From assembly GCA_013376995.1 (NCBI GenBank), contig JACAAZ010000006.1, positions 115,689-174,156 on the forward strand: a stretch of DNA of 58,468 bases. The letters are read 5' to 3'. A model generated the notes under the pieces. The model did not search any database and was not told the DNA's origin. It saw only the letters and a list, made by a program, of their open reading frames with translations. This document shows positions 10,701-18,043 of this stretch, piece after piece. The stretch is from Bacteroidota bacterium. GTDB taxonomy: Bacteria; Bacteroidota; Bacteroidia; Bacteroidales; UBA4417. The translations under genes were made by a program, and so were the position numbers. Positions within the stretch are counted from its first letter, which is position 1, and the number at the start of each line of letters is the position of its first letter.

Positions 10701-12251
10701 ATCAGAATTTAGCCTGATAAAGTCGACACCCCAAGAGCCAAGGTGGTATACCAGTATTTTCCCATCCGCCTGCATGGCCAGGGCTAATACAGTGTCGTTT
10801 ACTGATAAAAGTGCATTAAAACTTTCGTCCAGGCTTCCATCAGGATTAACCCGTGCAATACCTTTTCTTATTATTCCATTATAACTAGCAAACTCTCCGC
10901 CAATAATTATTTTACCATCAGGTTGTATGGCAGAACACCCTACCGGTCCATCCGGTCCATCGGCAGTCTGTAAATCCAGGCTGCCATCGCTATTCAGGCG
11001 CTTTACATAAGCATCACCAAAGAATGCCGTACTCATAACAACTTTATTGTTGCTTTGTATTTCGATAAATGGAACATGCGGAGCCTCCCCTGTGTTATTT
11101 CCGTATGAGGCATAAAAACTGGTATCGATAGTACCATCGGGGAATAACCTGACAATACCGCCAGGAGCTGAAACAAGCGTATTACCGATATCATTTCCAT
11201 AAGATTCGAAGCTGCCTGCAAGTAATATTTTGCCATCTGATTGAATTTTAGCGTCCCAAACAGTAGAAGAAGAGGAATTCCCATAGGCAATACCCGGGTT
11301 GAAATTAGCATCCAGACTTCCATCCGCATTTAGCCTGATAATAGGTGTATCATTTTGTGCGTTTACAAAATTGCCGCCATACGCAATTATCTTGTCATCC
11401 GGCTGAATAAGCACATCCCAGAACCGGTGAGGTTCTAATGCAGAAAACGGTTGAACAAAGCTATTGTCAATGGTACCATCCGTATTGAACCGAAAGATTT
11501 CCATGTTGTAATTTGTAGGGGTGGAAATGGTTTGCACACCTGCTACTATGATTTTCCCGTCACTTTGTAACGCAGTTGACATTATATATGGGATACCTAC
11601 ATATGGAATAGATGCGCCAGGGTCAAAATCATTGTCCAGGCTGCCATCCGTATTAAGGCGTGCTATGCCATTCCTGATTACACCATTATAACCTGCAAAA
11701 CCACCGGCAACAATGATTTTGCCGTCTCCCTGGATTGCAACTGAGCGCGCCTCACAGGTCCACCACATCGTTTCTGTAAAGCCAGTTCCCGGGTCAAAAG
11801 TATTATCGTTGCTTCCATCTGCATTTAACCGGGCAATACAGCTTCGGGGTATGCCATTATAACCGGTAAACTCCCCTGCAATAATGAGCTTTCCATCTGA
11901 CTGTAATGCCATCGCCATTATTCCCTTTCCATAACCTTGTACATTGCCGGCGGCATTATAACTGGGGTCAATTGTGCCATTGCTGTTAAGGCGAATAAGG
12001 TTGGCATTGATAGCTACCCCATTGTAATAGCCATGGTTTGATGCAATAATTATTTTCCCGTCCGATTGTGTAATTGATCTTGGAATATTTGTATAAAAAT
12101 TACCTATTCCTGAAAAGAACCCTTGTGTAAATAATGCCGATGCAGGGTTGAATGTTGGATCCAGGCTGCCCGGCTGGGCAAGGCTTTTTTGTGTCTTCAA
12201 GGTGAAGCAAACTAAAAATGCTAGTAGTGGAATGAGTATGTGCTTTTTCAT
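4734..12251 (-). CDS. Giant secreted modular protein: delta-60 propeller, Ig-like, GEVED and anchor-D-like repeats, dockerin-like tail
   Basis: A 2505-residue exported protein. Signal peptide: about residues 1-25 (cut after SLAQ). Residues about 25-790 carry some 13-14 delta-60-type repeats, each with a SDGKIIVAG-like strand and a RLNSDGSLDxxF-like strand. Residues about 795-1325 hold six Ig-like units with the pattern YQWxxNGxxVGxNSxxY. Three GEVED-type domains follow (about 1333-1780; conserved IDFNxDGDF and GEAEDY), then three copies of a unit beginning VxGNGxDI and related to choice-of-anchor-D/HYDIN folds (about 1782-2155), then a fourth GEVED domain (about 2160-2305). The end has two calcium-loop repeats, DANQDGIVDGSDM and DVNGDGVVDGSDM (about 2445 and 2475), like a dockerin type I pair. 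No standard T9SS tail is visible. A surface or matrix adhesin is likely; the ligand is unknown. Confidence 0.85.
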   Translation of the reverse strand: MKKHILIPLLAFLVCFTLKTQKSLAQPGSLDPTFNPASALFTQGFFSGIGNFYTNIPRSITQSDGKIIIASNHGYYNGVAINANLIRLNSNGTIDPSYNAAGNVQGYGKGIMAMALQSDGKLIIAGEFTGYNGIPRSCIARLNADGSNDNTFDPGTGFTETMWWTCEARSVAIQGDGKIIVAGGFAGYNGVIRNGIARLNTDGSLDNDFDPGASIPYVGIPYIMSTALQSDGKIIVAGVQTISTPTNYNMEIFRFNTDGTIDNSFVQPFSALEPHRFWDVLIQPDDKIIAYGGNFVNAQNDTPIIRLNADGSLDANFNPGIAYGNSSSSTVWDAKIQSDGKILLAGSFESYGNDIGNTLVSAPGGIVRLFPDGTIDTSFYASYGNNTGEAPHVPFIEIQSNNKVVMSTAFFGDAYVKRLNSDGSLDLQTADGPDGPVGCSAIQPDGKIIIGGEFASYNGIIRKGIARVNPDGSLDESFNALLSVNDTVLALAMQADGKILVYHLGSWGVDFIRLNSDGSIDNSFNTSNSLTEPGYVIKSIVVQNDGKIIIGGHFNVSTIVLRLNSDGSLDQGFSSGNVTGGWGETVYAVALQSDGKIILGGFFATFYGTTRFDLVRINTDGSMDNTFIQQPFNTGLHVVTSIQIQPDGKILTTRLSYLNLNGIERPGIERLNADGSLDESFFPFPYIPLVTTGLTYDIESMALQSDGKIILGGLFNCFNSVSQNNNLVRLNADGSVDQSFQTEGQGLDGRVRSISLQNDGKVLIGGDFSHYNATPKKYLARILTAPCSNYVSPDVTITASPSGPICAGTSVTFTATAVNGGTTPVYQWKKNGEIVGSNSPTYTDASLTDGKVISCKIISSLPCASPVTDSSSITATVHLPVSPSVNISLTAGNIPACTGEPLTITATAVNEGNNPTFQWLLNGNIPVGTNSPILNYSNFGSGDILTCRLSSSESCASPTSVVSNSLVPVPASGIPPSVNIAITAGNNPDCTGDPLTFTATPINGGASPSYQWFVNGNPVGTNSFTYTHPSPSNNDGISCRMTSSLSCANPVLAVSNTIQVKAQSTSQVYIYSSNYYNSYCALATGTFYAYTYGEIITSYQWKLNGIPVGTNSYSYTQTGFTSHDSITCTITSSEPCAIPASVTSNIIVPTVYDVSSAALSISGESSYCSGSTMQLYASASHSGQNPTYQWTKNGVNVGSNDPSYTDNSPATGDSITCVITTDPVCGDPMIVQSSNSIIVTVNPPVTPTIIIAAAEPLISPANNFTATITHGGNNPTYQWKKNGSEVPGETGSSYLDPALVNGDVITCSLTSDEPCASPTSVISNALTSGYCTPSAGNSYGECSMSWIANVQLGTSVNKTTGCDGFYSNFSGTDTLKAAAGETISYSITGGSNGSNWYQRRAIYIDFNKDGDFIDAGENVADVATGALQISTGTFTLPQVLASGSYRIRVVGSFDDNFSPCTANNGEAEDYTLKISYCKPYSPGNFSPCQYYYTSNVTLGSSVNNSTGCDGFYSDYSATQVLSAAAGQTINYSVSLGSIDAQNWGTNLRIYIDYNNNGSFDDAGEIVVDNGSLAIASPATGNFTLPALLPYGSYRIRVIGSQGGTIITPSPCELDYGEAEDYSLLVPEPTYCIPVISQPCDMWISNVTIGSIHNSSTQASNCNAGGYTDYSPLLSTTASPGQSVDFSITGASSNYWPIWQIANIYIDFNNDGDFEDEGEMVVSDFGFITGSPYTGSFSIPSNQPYGYYRMRVKSFDNSEAQTGPCGDNIMGEVEDYRFIVNCVPNGSEIVVQGNGVDIPNSDNIPDLADFTDFGNVEINTTSSRTFNIKNSGTNALVLGQVTLTGSYAYQYTVINQPAVSLLNAGENTTFTVQFNSPSWGVGINFPAVLHVSNDNCSSKDYNFAIQATGSCPATGPDINVQGNGLDIARFDWSPTAGDLTDFGTVTANNTLSNTFVIQNKGNADLHISGIQLINYDNQLQFKVTTQPPATIAPGESGSFILSFSPSGSGSRYAYVRINSDDCDEPYYDYQVIGNAECPVLNPEVNVKGNGIDIPDGDNSPSDANFTNLGVAALNVGISKSFVIENSGADPLEISGITFTGSAASDFSVITAPATTLDPGNITIFTIQFLPTIAGPKSAIMHIHNSDCDEGDYDIAIKGTDGTPCIPVVSQPCNQMFISNVILGTINNASGCSNGSGYSDYFPTLSTTARPGETVQFSASASGNQEKVNVYIDYNQDGDFEDTGEMVLSDLFMTPDWGNGIIDANGSFVVPQTQAAGNYRVRVISQYVYNNSLTPCYSYYGEAEDYKLVVPSPSRTLSLKLLLESLFNSTSGTMNQARGASGPEFGSGIADKVTIELHDNTSPYAIASAFNNVNLMTDGTLTLNSIPPSITGYLYVVVKHRNSIETWSMNPVALSGPGPFSYDFSTASTQAYGSNMKAVGSDYVIFGGDANQDGIVDGSDMALIDNASTSVLIGYFPEDVNGDGVVDGSDMSLIDNNSTAIVQKQRP

Positions 12252-12470
12252 AATCTTGAAATAAATGTGTAATCAAATCGAAAAGTGCAAGGCAAAGCCT
12301 GAAGCTGATCACACTCTGATGAATGACCAGCTGGTAAGAAAATTCCTTTAAATTTGGAGTATGCAGGGAATAATACTGCTATGGAAGCTCAGGAGGCCGG
12401 ATCAGGGGGTGGAATTCCTATTGTTGGCCCTTGGAATTGGCAGATTAGGGAATAATAACTTTGTACGTAT

Positions 12471-12911
12471 TTATTTAAGCCGTAAATACTTTTCAATGCA
12501 AGCCCATTCTTTTTCCTTTACCCCATTGTCATCAACGGGATAGGTTTGGATCAGCGTGTCATTCCTGATTTCAAGGGTCATTTTAATTGTTTTGCCTTCC
12601 CATGGCTTGTAACCAAGGATATTAATATTTTCTTCATACCTGTTTCCCTCAAGTTTGAAAGTTCCGGTTCCGTAATTTTCCTCAACAACAGTGTCGGTTT
12701 TTACACGGGCAACAAACATGAATCGATTCCCTGACCAGATTTTAATTGCATCGACTTCTGACTTCCCCGGGAAATCAATAACAACAGAATCCCCGGTAAA
12801 GGTTTTATGCTCAATTTGCCGCCAGGCACCTTCGATAGAGATAGCTTTCTTTTGGTTACATGCTGTAAAGCTTAATAAGATAAGCAGGAAACAAATAAGT
12901 CGTATGATCAT
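12471..12911 (-). CDS. Small lipoprotein, possibly lipocalin-like
   Basis: A 146-residue lipoprotein. The lipobox is LSFTAC with the acylated cysteine at residue 18; the sequence after it (NQKK) is basic rather than acidic, so it lacks the usual acidic signal for surface display and is probably periplasm-facing. The mature part begins with IEGAWRQIE and continues as alternating beta strands (GTGTFKLEGNRY, KMTLEIRNDTLIQTYP), the look of small Bacteroidota lipocalin-like domains that start with GxW. No catalytic motif is seen. It lies 75 bases downstream of the SnoaL pair on the same strand and may be read with them. Confidence 0.7.
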   Translation of the reverse strand: MIIRLICFLLILLSFTACNQKKAISIEGAWRQIEHKTFTGDSVVIDFPGKSEVDAIKIWSGNRFMFVARVKTDTVVEENYGTGTFKLEGNRYEENINILGYKPWEGKTIKMTLEIRNDTLIQTYPVDDNGVKEKEWACIEKYLRLK

Positions 12912-12986
12912 AATAATGGGTTTTTTGAGGTTAATAATAGGTTGGTTTTGAGCCGGGCACTTGCAAGAGGATCTTTTTTCAATCGC

Positions 12987-13364
12987 TTATGCCGGTTCAT
13001 TCATTACTCCCAGTTGTTGCATAAGTGTCATTGAATCCGCCATCAGCCAGTGGTGTACGATCTTACCGTTTTCGATCTGGTAGGTGATAACCAACGGAAA
13101 TTCAACTATTCGATGGGTCGGCATTATGCCATTAAATTCTCCTTCATGTTGTCCTCTCAATCGTCCCCGGACCATTACACGGTTGCCTTCGGCCATCATC
13201 TCATCAGTAAAGACTTCATAATTGGGAAAAACCGATTCAAAAAATAGAATATGCCCGATAAGTTCCTCATCTGTTATATATTCTTCAAGAAGTTCCTTCG
13301 TGACTACTGATTCCGCCATTGCATTAAAATACCGGATGATAAATTCCTTGTTTTGCTTTTCCAT
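12987..13364 (-). CDS. SnoaL-like (NTF2 fold) protein, copy 2
   Basis: A 125-residue cytoplasmic protein of the SnoaL/ester-cyclase branch of the NTF2-like superfamily, judged from its length, the leading helix (NKEFIIRYFNAM), the strand block GNRVMVRGRLRGQHEGEFNG, and the closing IENGKIVHHWLMADSM. About two thirds of its residues are identical by eye to the gene 15 bases upstream, so the two arose by tandem duplication. SnoaL-like proteins in Bacteroidota often have no known substrate; I assign none. It follows copy 1 in the same direction and is probably co-transcribed. Confidence 0.8.
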   Translation of the reverse strand: MEKQNKEFIIRYFNAMAESVVTKELLEEYITDEELIGHILFFESVFPNYEVFTDEMMAEGNRVMVRGRLRGQHEGEFNGIMPTHRIVEFPLVITYQIENGKIVHHWLMADSMTLMQQLGVMNEPA

Positions 13365-13379
13365 ATTATTAGTAATTAT

Positions 13380-13760
13380 TTATGCCATCTTCAGGACGCC
13401 CAGCTGTTCCATAAGCGCCATTGAGTCCGCTATCAGCCAGTGATGAACAATCATTCCATTTTCAATATCATAGCTTACAACAAAAGGGAATTCTACATTC
13501 TTGTAAGTAGGCATAATTCCATTAAATTCTCCTTCATGGCAACCTTTCATCCTTGCCCTGACTACCACCCGGTTACCTTCGGCAGTGATTTCGTCGGCAA
13601 ACATCTCGTATTTCGGGAATGCTGTGTCAAAAAAAGCAATGTGTCCTAAAAGTTCTTCATCTGTCATATATTGCTCCATCAATTCCCTTGTTTTGGTTTT
13701 CCCGCTCAAGGCGTTCAGGTAGCGGATGACAAACTCCTTGTTTTCTCGTTGCTGTTCCAT
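13380..13760 (-). CDS. SnoaL-like (NTF2 fold) protein, copy 1
   Basis: A 126-residue SnoaL-like protein and the upstream member of the tandem pair. The shared core includes TDEEL, AEGNRV, HEGEFNGIMPT and IVHHWL; differences cluster in residues 12-20. The match HEGEFNGIMPT is kept exactly in both copies, which suggests it lines the pocket. It follows the AraC-type regulator gene at a distance of 67 bases on the same strand, but a -7 box in that gap suggests its own promoter. Ligand or substrate unknown. Confidence 0.8.
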   Translation of the reverse strand: MEQQRENKEFVIRYLNALSGKTKTRELMEQYMTDEELLGHIAFFDTAFPKYEMFADEITAEGNRVVVRARMKGCHEGEFNGIMPTYKNVEFPFVVSYDIENGMIVHHWLIADSMALMEQLGVLKMA

Positions 13761-13777
13761 GGTTGTTTTTTTTTTGA

Positions 13778-13785
13778 CAAAGTTA
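13778..13785 (-). promoter_or_regulatory. Candidate -7 box for the SnoaL pair
   Basis: Minus-strand TAACTTTG matches TAnnTTTG, 17 bases upstream of the start at 13760. No clear -33 TTG is seen. Confidence 0.5.
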
Positions 13786-13827
13786 CATGCAGGAATCTGG
13801 ATATGTTAGTCCGTTTGTTGCGATCTT

Positions 13828-14745
13828 TTATTCATTTGTTGCAGGTCGTTTGGCCTGGCGAAAGACAGAAGGAAGCACACCATATTGCTTTTTATAGATC
13901 CTTGTAAAATGGCTTAATGTCTGAAAACCAGTTTTATAGGCAATTTCACTTATAGTACAATCTGTTGTTTCTATCAGCTCTTTAGCTTTCTGAAGGCGCA
14001 TATTCTTGATATGAGTAGCAGGGGCTTGCCTGATCAATGATTTCACCCGGCGAAATAGCTGGGTTCGGCTTAACGACATTGCTTTGCAAAGCGCATGAGT
14101 ATCAAAATTCTCATCTTCCAGGTTGACTTTAATCAGTGTATTGATTTTTTGCATAAAAGCCGCTTCCTCTGGACGGCTCTGTTCAAGAGTAGCCAGTAAT
14201 TTTTCTGTCTGTGAAAAATGCGAACGTAAGTGTTTCTGAATTTCTTTATAAAATTGAGGGAGATCATTGGTGGTTTTGATTGCTCCTTCCGGCTGATTTT
14301 GAACAGGCGTTTGTTTCTGCAATGGAAGAAGCAGCCGATACAGAGTGCCCTCAGGCAATGGCTGCCCTATAAAAGAATATTGAGTATTTGCACAAATTTC
14401 GTTGACTAATATCAGGTTTATACCTGTGTTTTCTACCTCTACCAGAAGATACTGCTTATGCAGGTTATAGGATAAGCGAACTTTAATAGCGCTTTTAGGG
14501 GGAAGTAAACTGATGATATTGCAAATGAGTTGAACCAGGGATTGGGAAAGCAGATAGGGTTGGTAATTGACAAGCTGTTTCCTGATTTTTGTTGAAAAGG
14601 TTAGGCGGATCTCGTTAGCTAATGCATAGGATTGCATACTTAGTGTGAGGCCATCCAGGAATGGAACAATATCGGCATCCGCTGAATAAATCATAACTAT
14701 TCCTTTATTTGAATAACTGGTAATAATCTTTTTAAGCGTATTCAA
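13828..14745 (-). CDS. AraC-type transcription regulator with degenerate kinase-ATPase-like N-terminus
   Basis: A 305-residue DNA-binding protein. The C-terminal part (about 205-305) is a double helix-turn-helix of the AraC/XylS type: LCKAMSLSRTQLFRRVKSL is the first HTH and ISEIAYKTGFQTLSHFTRIY the second. The N-terminal half is not a cupin. Residues about 55-140 resemble the ATPase of histidine kinases: LVQLICNIISLLPPKSAI sits where the N-box would be and VEVENTGINL where the G1 box (DTGIGI) would be, with the aspartate replaced by asparagine. This suggests descent from a one-protein two-component regulator that lost catalysis. A TATATTTG box at 14902-14909 could be its promoter. It probably controls the SnoaL pair downstream. 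Confidence 0.8.
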   Translation of the reverse strand: MNTLKKIITSYSNKGIVMIYSADADIVPFLDGLTLSMQSYALANEIRLTFSTKIRKQLVNYQPYLLSQSLVQLICNIISLLPPKSAIKVRLSYNLHKQYLLVEVENTGINLILVNEICANTQYSFIGQPLPEGTLYRLLLPLQKQTPVQNQPEGAIKTTNDLPQFYKEIQKHLRSHFSQTEKLLATLEQSRPEEAAFMQKINTLIKVNLEDENFDTHALCKAMSLSRTQLFRRVKSLIRQAPATHIKNMRLQKAKELIETTDCTISEIAYKTGFQTLSHFTRIYKKQYGVLPSVFRQAKRPATNE

Positions 14746-15034
14746 AAAACAAATCCTGCAATGGAAATTATCTGCAACTTATTTCCTGTTAAAACATTTT
14801 AAAGCGTTTCCGACAAATGAAAGTGAAATACGGGATCTTAAAGAATCAATATTACCTTGGTTAACAGCTATAAATAATAAATAGTTCAATTATTGATATA
14901 ACAAATATAACATATATAAATTAATAATTGTATTATGATACATTTAAGAATCTTATTCCTGAATGGCCTGAGCCGGGGAAGCTGGTTTCTCAGCGTTCCG
15001 GAATTCCTGATAGAGCAGGTGGTTTACCGGTAAA

Positions 15035-16468
15035 TTATAGCCGGAACAGGGCATCCATAGTGATTTCATTCTGAACAAGCCCGGCATACTTTTCAGGATT
15101 TTTCACACCATAGGTTGTTACCATTGTCAGGAACAATGATTTGCGTGTTTTTGTACGCTCCTGGAATATTTTCAATTTGCTTTCCAGTTCTGTTGCGTAG
15201 CTTTTAGTGATCTCGAAATCATGGATTGAAAATTTTATCTCGCATACGTTTATACACTGATCCCTCCTGTCGATCAGCAAGTCGATCTGTGCACCCGGCT
15301 GCCTGTTTTCCGGACTGCAGCGCCATACGGAGGATTCGGTATGTACATTTTCGATTCCCAGGGCTTTTTTCAATAAGATAGTGTGTTTAATGCAGATATT
15401 CTCAAAGGCATACCCACTCCAGCTTTTCCAGGATGCCCCCGTTGAAAAGCGGATCCAGGTCCCTGGCCCGAAAGACTTACTGTTCTCAATGAATTTAATA
15501 TAAAAGAGTGAATATTCATCAGTCAGCCGGTATAGTGAGTCCTTGGCCGTCCTGTCAAAAGGAATATAGGGAGTAATGAAACCTGATTCGGTTAATTCTT
15601 CCAGAAGTTGTGTAGCACCGCCACCTGATGTCAGCTTACAGCTTTCGATAATCTCATTCCGGGTAAGTCCTGAATTCTTCCTGGCCAGCGCCCTGATCAC
15701 TTCCATATGATTTCGTGCATTCTCAAACAGGGAAAGATAAAGTGTTTCAAATTCTTCATGCAGCAGACCATCTTTTGTAAAACAGACCCGGTCGATAGCC
15801 TGGGCAGCGCTTTCTCCTTTTTCGATCTCCTTTAGGTAGTGCGGAATTCCACCCATCGCCATATAGATTTGAAGTACCTGGTACCTGTCAAGCTTAATCT
15901 TCCTTGCTTTTAAATACTGTTCGGTTTCACTAACCGTAAAAGGCAGCAGGCGTATTTTACGAGTTACCCTGTTGTGTAGCCCTCCCTTATTCCGGATAAC
16001 ATTCTGTATCATCCAGGATGCTGCTGAACCGCATATTACCACAACAAGATTTTTTTGGTTGGAAGCCCATGAGTTCCAGAAGTTTTCAAATGCTGGTAAG
16101 AATCCGGATCGTTTTGTGTTGATCCATGGAAACTCATCGAAGAAGACAACTTTACGATTCTTCTTAAGAACAGGAGTGAGATAATCAGATAATAATTGCA
16201 GAGCCTGTATCCAATTCGCAGGTTTCGCGAGTGGCAGGCTACCAGAAGCTTTGGACAATGTTCCTGTGAAATTTTCCAGTTGCTGATCAAGTGTTGCACC
16301 ATGTAAGCCGGAAAATTCAAATGCCATATGCTTCTTAAATACATTCCGTATAAGAAACGTCTTGCCAACCCTGCGCCTTCCATATACTGCGAGCAGTTCA
16401 GCTTCTCCTGAATTAATTATTTTTGAAAGGATGGCAATTTCGCTGGTTCTTCCTATGGTATTTTCCAT
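15035..16468 (-). CDS. AAA ATPase with C-terminal DUF234 nuclease-like domain
   Basis: A 477-residue protein of the archaeal-type ATPase/DUF234 family. Walker A is GRRRVGKTFLI (K36), Walker B is KVVFFDEFPW (D111, E112), and the AAA lid region follows (LLPFTVSETEQYL). After a winged-helix-like region (about 260-330) the tail (about 390-415) reads GAQIDLLIDRR then NVCEIKFS, the D...ExK pattern of PD-(D/E)xK nucleases. Members are common as stand-alone genes in Bacteroidota and archaea, with no settled function; a DNA-linked stress or mobile role is often supposed. It has 285-289-base AT-rich gaps on both sides, which suggests an independent, possibly transferred unit. The promoter region carries a three-copy motif. 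Confidence 0.85.
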   Translation of the reverse strand: MENTIGRTSEIAILSKIINSGEAELLAVYGRRRVGKTFLIRNVFKKHMAFEFSGLHGATLDQQLENFTGTLSKASGSLPLAKPANWIQALQLLSDYLTPVLKKNRKVVFFDEFPWINTKRSGFLPAFENFWNSWASNQKNLVVVICGSAASWMIQNVIRNKGGLHNRVTRKIRLLPFTVSETEQYLKARKIKLDRYQVLQIYMAMGGIPHYLKEIEKGESAAQAIDRVCFTKDGLLHEEFETLYLSLFENARNHMEVIRALARKNSGLTRNEIIESCKLTSGGGATQLLEELTESGFITPYIPFDRTAKDSLYRLTDEYSLFYIKFIENSKSFGPGTWIRFSTGASWKSWSGYAFENICIKHTILLKKALGIENVHTESSVWRCSPENRQPGAQIDLLIDRRDQCINVCEIKFSIHDFEITKSYATELESKLKIFQERTKTRKSLFLTMVTTYGVKNPEKYAGLVQNEITMDALFRL

Positions 16469-16487
16469 GGTGTAAGTACATTATAGT

Positions 16488-16557
16488 GCGCCAAAATTAT
16501 AATAAAAATAGGATATATGGCGAAGTAAAGATTTTTATAATTCGCCAAAACTATATA
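16488..16557 (-). promoter_or_regulatory. Repeated operator-like motif over two -7 boxes upstream of the AAA ATPase
   Basis: CGCCAAAATTATA (16489-16501) recurs with one change as CGCCAAAACTATA (16543-16555), 54 bases apart. Between them lies an inverted partial copy, ATATATGGCGAA (16513-16524), whose complement TTCGCCATATAT matches the TTCGCCA core of the outer copy. On the minus strand the two direct copies contain TAATTTTG (16492-16499) and TAGTTTTG (16546-16553), both matching TAnnTTTG, so a repressor bound here would block two promoters. The nearer box is 24 bases from the start codon. Confidence 0.55.
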
Positions 16558-16753
16558 ATTTGTAATTGATATGGCAGAATAAAGCAACTCAGACCTTAAG
16601 AAATAATGGGGTTGTATGCTGATTATTAATATGTTAATGCTAGCTGAATCATTAACGCATGAGGATGAGTATCAATGAAAATGCAATTGGGAATCTATCC
16701 TGTTTTATGATTAGAACGGATAAAGTAAATTTCTGTTTTTAACCAGTCAGTAA

Positions 16754-17803
16754 CTATTCGTCATTATCCGTATATACCCGGTTTTCCTGTTCAGAAACCC
16801 TGATAAAGGTTGTCCTCTTGGTGAGTTCCTTAAGTTTGGATGCCCCAACATAGGTGCAGGTGCTTCGAATACCGCCTAATATATCGAGCACGGTGTTTTC
16901 AACCTTACCACGGTATGGTACTTCAACAGTTTTCCCTTCACTGGCGCGGTAATCGGCAACACCCCCCACGTGTTTGTCCATGGCAGTTGTAGAGCTCATA
17001 CCATAGAAGAGTTTAACCTTTTTACCATTTTTTTCAATCAGATCCCCACCGCTCTCATCATGTCCTGCAAGCATTCCACCTAACATGACAAAATCAGCAC
17101 CTGCGCCAAAAGCCTTGGCAACATCACCGGGAGTAGTGCATCCGCCATCACTGATGATCTGGCCGCCAAGCCCGTGCGCTGCATCGGCGCATTCGATGAT
17201 TGCTGAAAGTTGAGGGTAGCCAACCCCGGTTTTAACGCGGGTAGTGCACACTGATCCTGGTCCTATGCCTACCTTAACGATATCAGCTCCCGCAAGCAAA
17301 AGTTCTTCCACCATTTCGCCAGTAACTACATTTCCGGCGATAATCACCTTTTCGTGGAATTTTTTCCGGGTTTGTTTTACAAAGGCAACAAAATGCTCTG
17401 AATATCCATTAGCAACATCAATGCAGATAAAACGAAGCTGGGGATTGGCTTCCAGGATTCTGGATATATTTTCGAAATCTTTGGTTCCGGTACCCGTGCT
17501 TAATGCAATATGATTTTCTACACCCTTCGGAGCATGAGTCATGAACTTCTTCCATTCCTCAACAGTATAATGCTTTTGGATTGCAGTGAATAGCTTTTTA
17601 TCATACAAGGCTAAAGCCATTTCAAACGTACCAACTGTGTCCATATTGGCGGCCATTACCGGTATTCCCGACCATTCAGCATCTGTGTGTTTCATCCTGA
17701 AAGTGCGTTCGAGTTTTACCTGCGACCTGCTGCTTAAAGTTGAGCGTTTTGGCCTGAACATCACATCTTTAAATCCCAACTTGATATCGTATTCTATTCT
17801 CAT
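16754..17803 (-). CDS. guaC: GMP reductase
   Basis: Converts GMP to IMP with NADPH, releasing ammonia, in purine salvage. The 349-residue TIM-barrel protein has the IMPDH/GMPR signature GPGSVCTTR with the catalytic cysteine at residue 186, the same number as in the 347-residue E. coli enzyme. It has no CBS domains, which separates it from IMP dehydrogenase, and it starts with the GMPR-type [43 protein letters not shown] supplies the phosphate-binding loop. It stands alone on the minus strand; a -7 box lies just upstream. Confidence 0.95.
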   Translation of the reverse strand: MRIEYDIKLGFKDVMFRPKRSTLSSRSQVKLERTFRMKHTDAEWSGIPVMAANMDTVGTFEMALALYDKKLFTAIQKHYTVEEWKKFMTHAPKGVENHIALSTGTGTKDFENISRILEANPQLRFICIDVANGYSEHFVAFVKQTRKKFHEKVIIAGNVVTGEMVEELLLAGADIVKVGIGPGSVCTTRVKTGVGYPQLSAIIECADAAHGLGGQIISDGGCTTPGDVAKAFGAGADFVMLGGMLAGHDESGGDLIEKNGKKVKLFYGMSSTTAMDKHVGGVADYRASEGKTVEVPYRGKVENTVLDILGGIRSTCTYVGASKLKELTKRTTFIRVSEQENRVYTDNDE

Positions 17804-17824
17804 ATTAAGGATGGTTTAACAATA

Positions 17825-17832
17825 CAAAGGTA
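17825..17832 (-). promoter_or_regulatory. Candidate -7 box for guaC
   Basis: Minus-strand TACCTTTG matches TAnnTTTG, 21 bases upstream of the guaC start. No clear -33 TTG is visible. Confidence 0.5.
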
Positions 17833-17981
17833 GTCCTTTTGAGGTTTTTGAACCAGAAGGATGAAAGTGAGCAGTAAGGTTTATAAAGCATTAAGATTAT
17901 AAACGCCTGAGAAAACCGATATTGGCGTTATTCAACAGGGCTAATCTTGTTTTTGATAAATTGCAGGATCAAAGCCTGCCG

Positions 17982-18022
17982 AAAAAAAGAGGCTTCTCCA
18001 GTATTTCTACCGAAAAAGCCTC
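17982..18022 (-). terminator. Intrinsic terminator of the T9SS/PID-CTERM unit
   Basis: A 7-bp stem (GAGGCTT at 17989-17995 with AAGCCTC at 18016-18022) and a 20-base loop. On the minus strand it is followed by seven T residues (A-run at 17982-17988). It begins 21 bases after the stop of the small gene at 18044-18283. Confidence 0.8.
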
Positions 18023-18043
18023 AGGTAATTTTAATGCTTCCTG

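Noticed and set aside
12431-12463. TTG and TAACTTTG on the plus strand at the end of the lipoprotein gene, like a promoter.
   Set aside because: No plus-strand gene follows, and such a match is expected by chance many times in 58 kb.
14902-14909. Minus-strand TATATTTG far upstream of the AraC-type gene.
   Set aside because: It is 157 bases from the start in very AT-rich sequence and lacks a -33 element; mentioned only in that gene's entry.
16633-16656. Inverted repeat GTTAATG/CATTAAC between the AAA ATPase and guaC.
   Set aside because: A 7-bp AT-rich stem without a T-run or conserved position is not enough for a feature.
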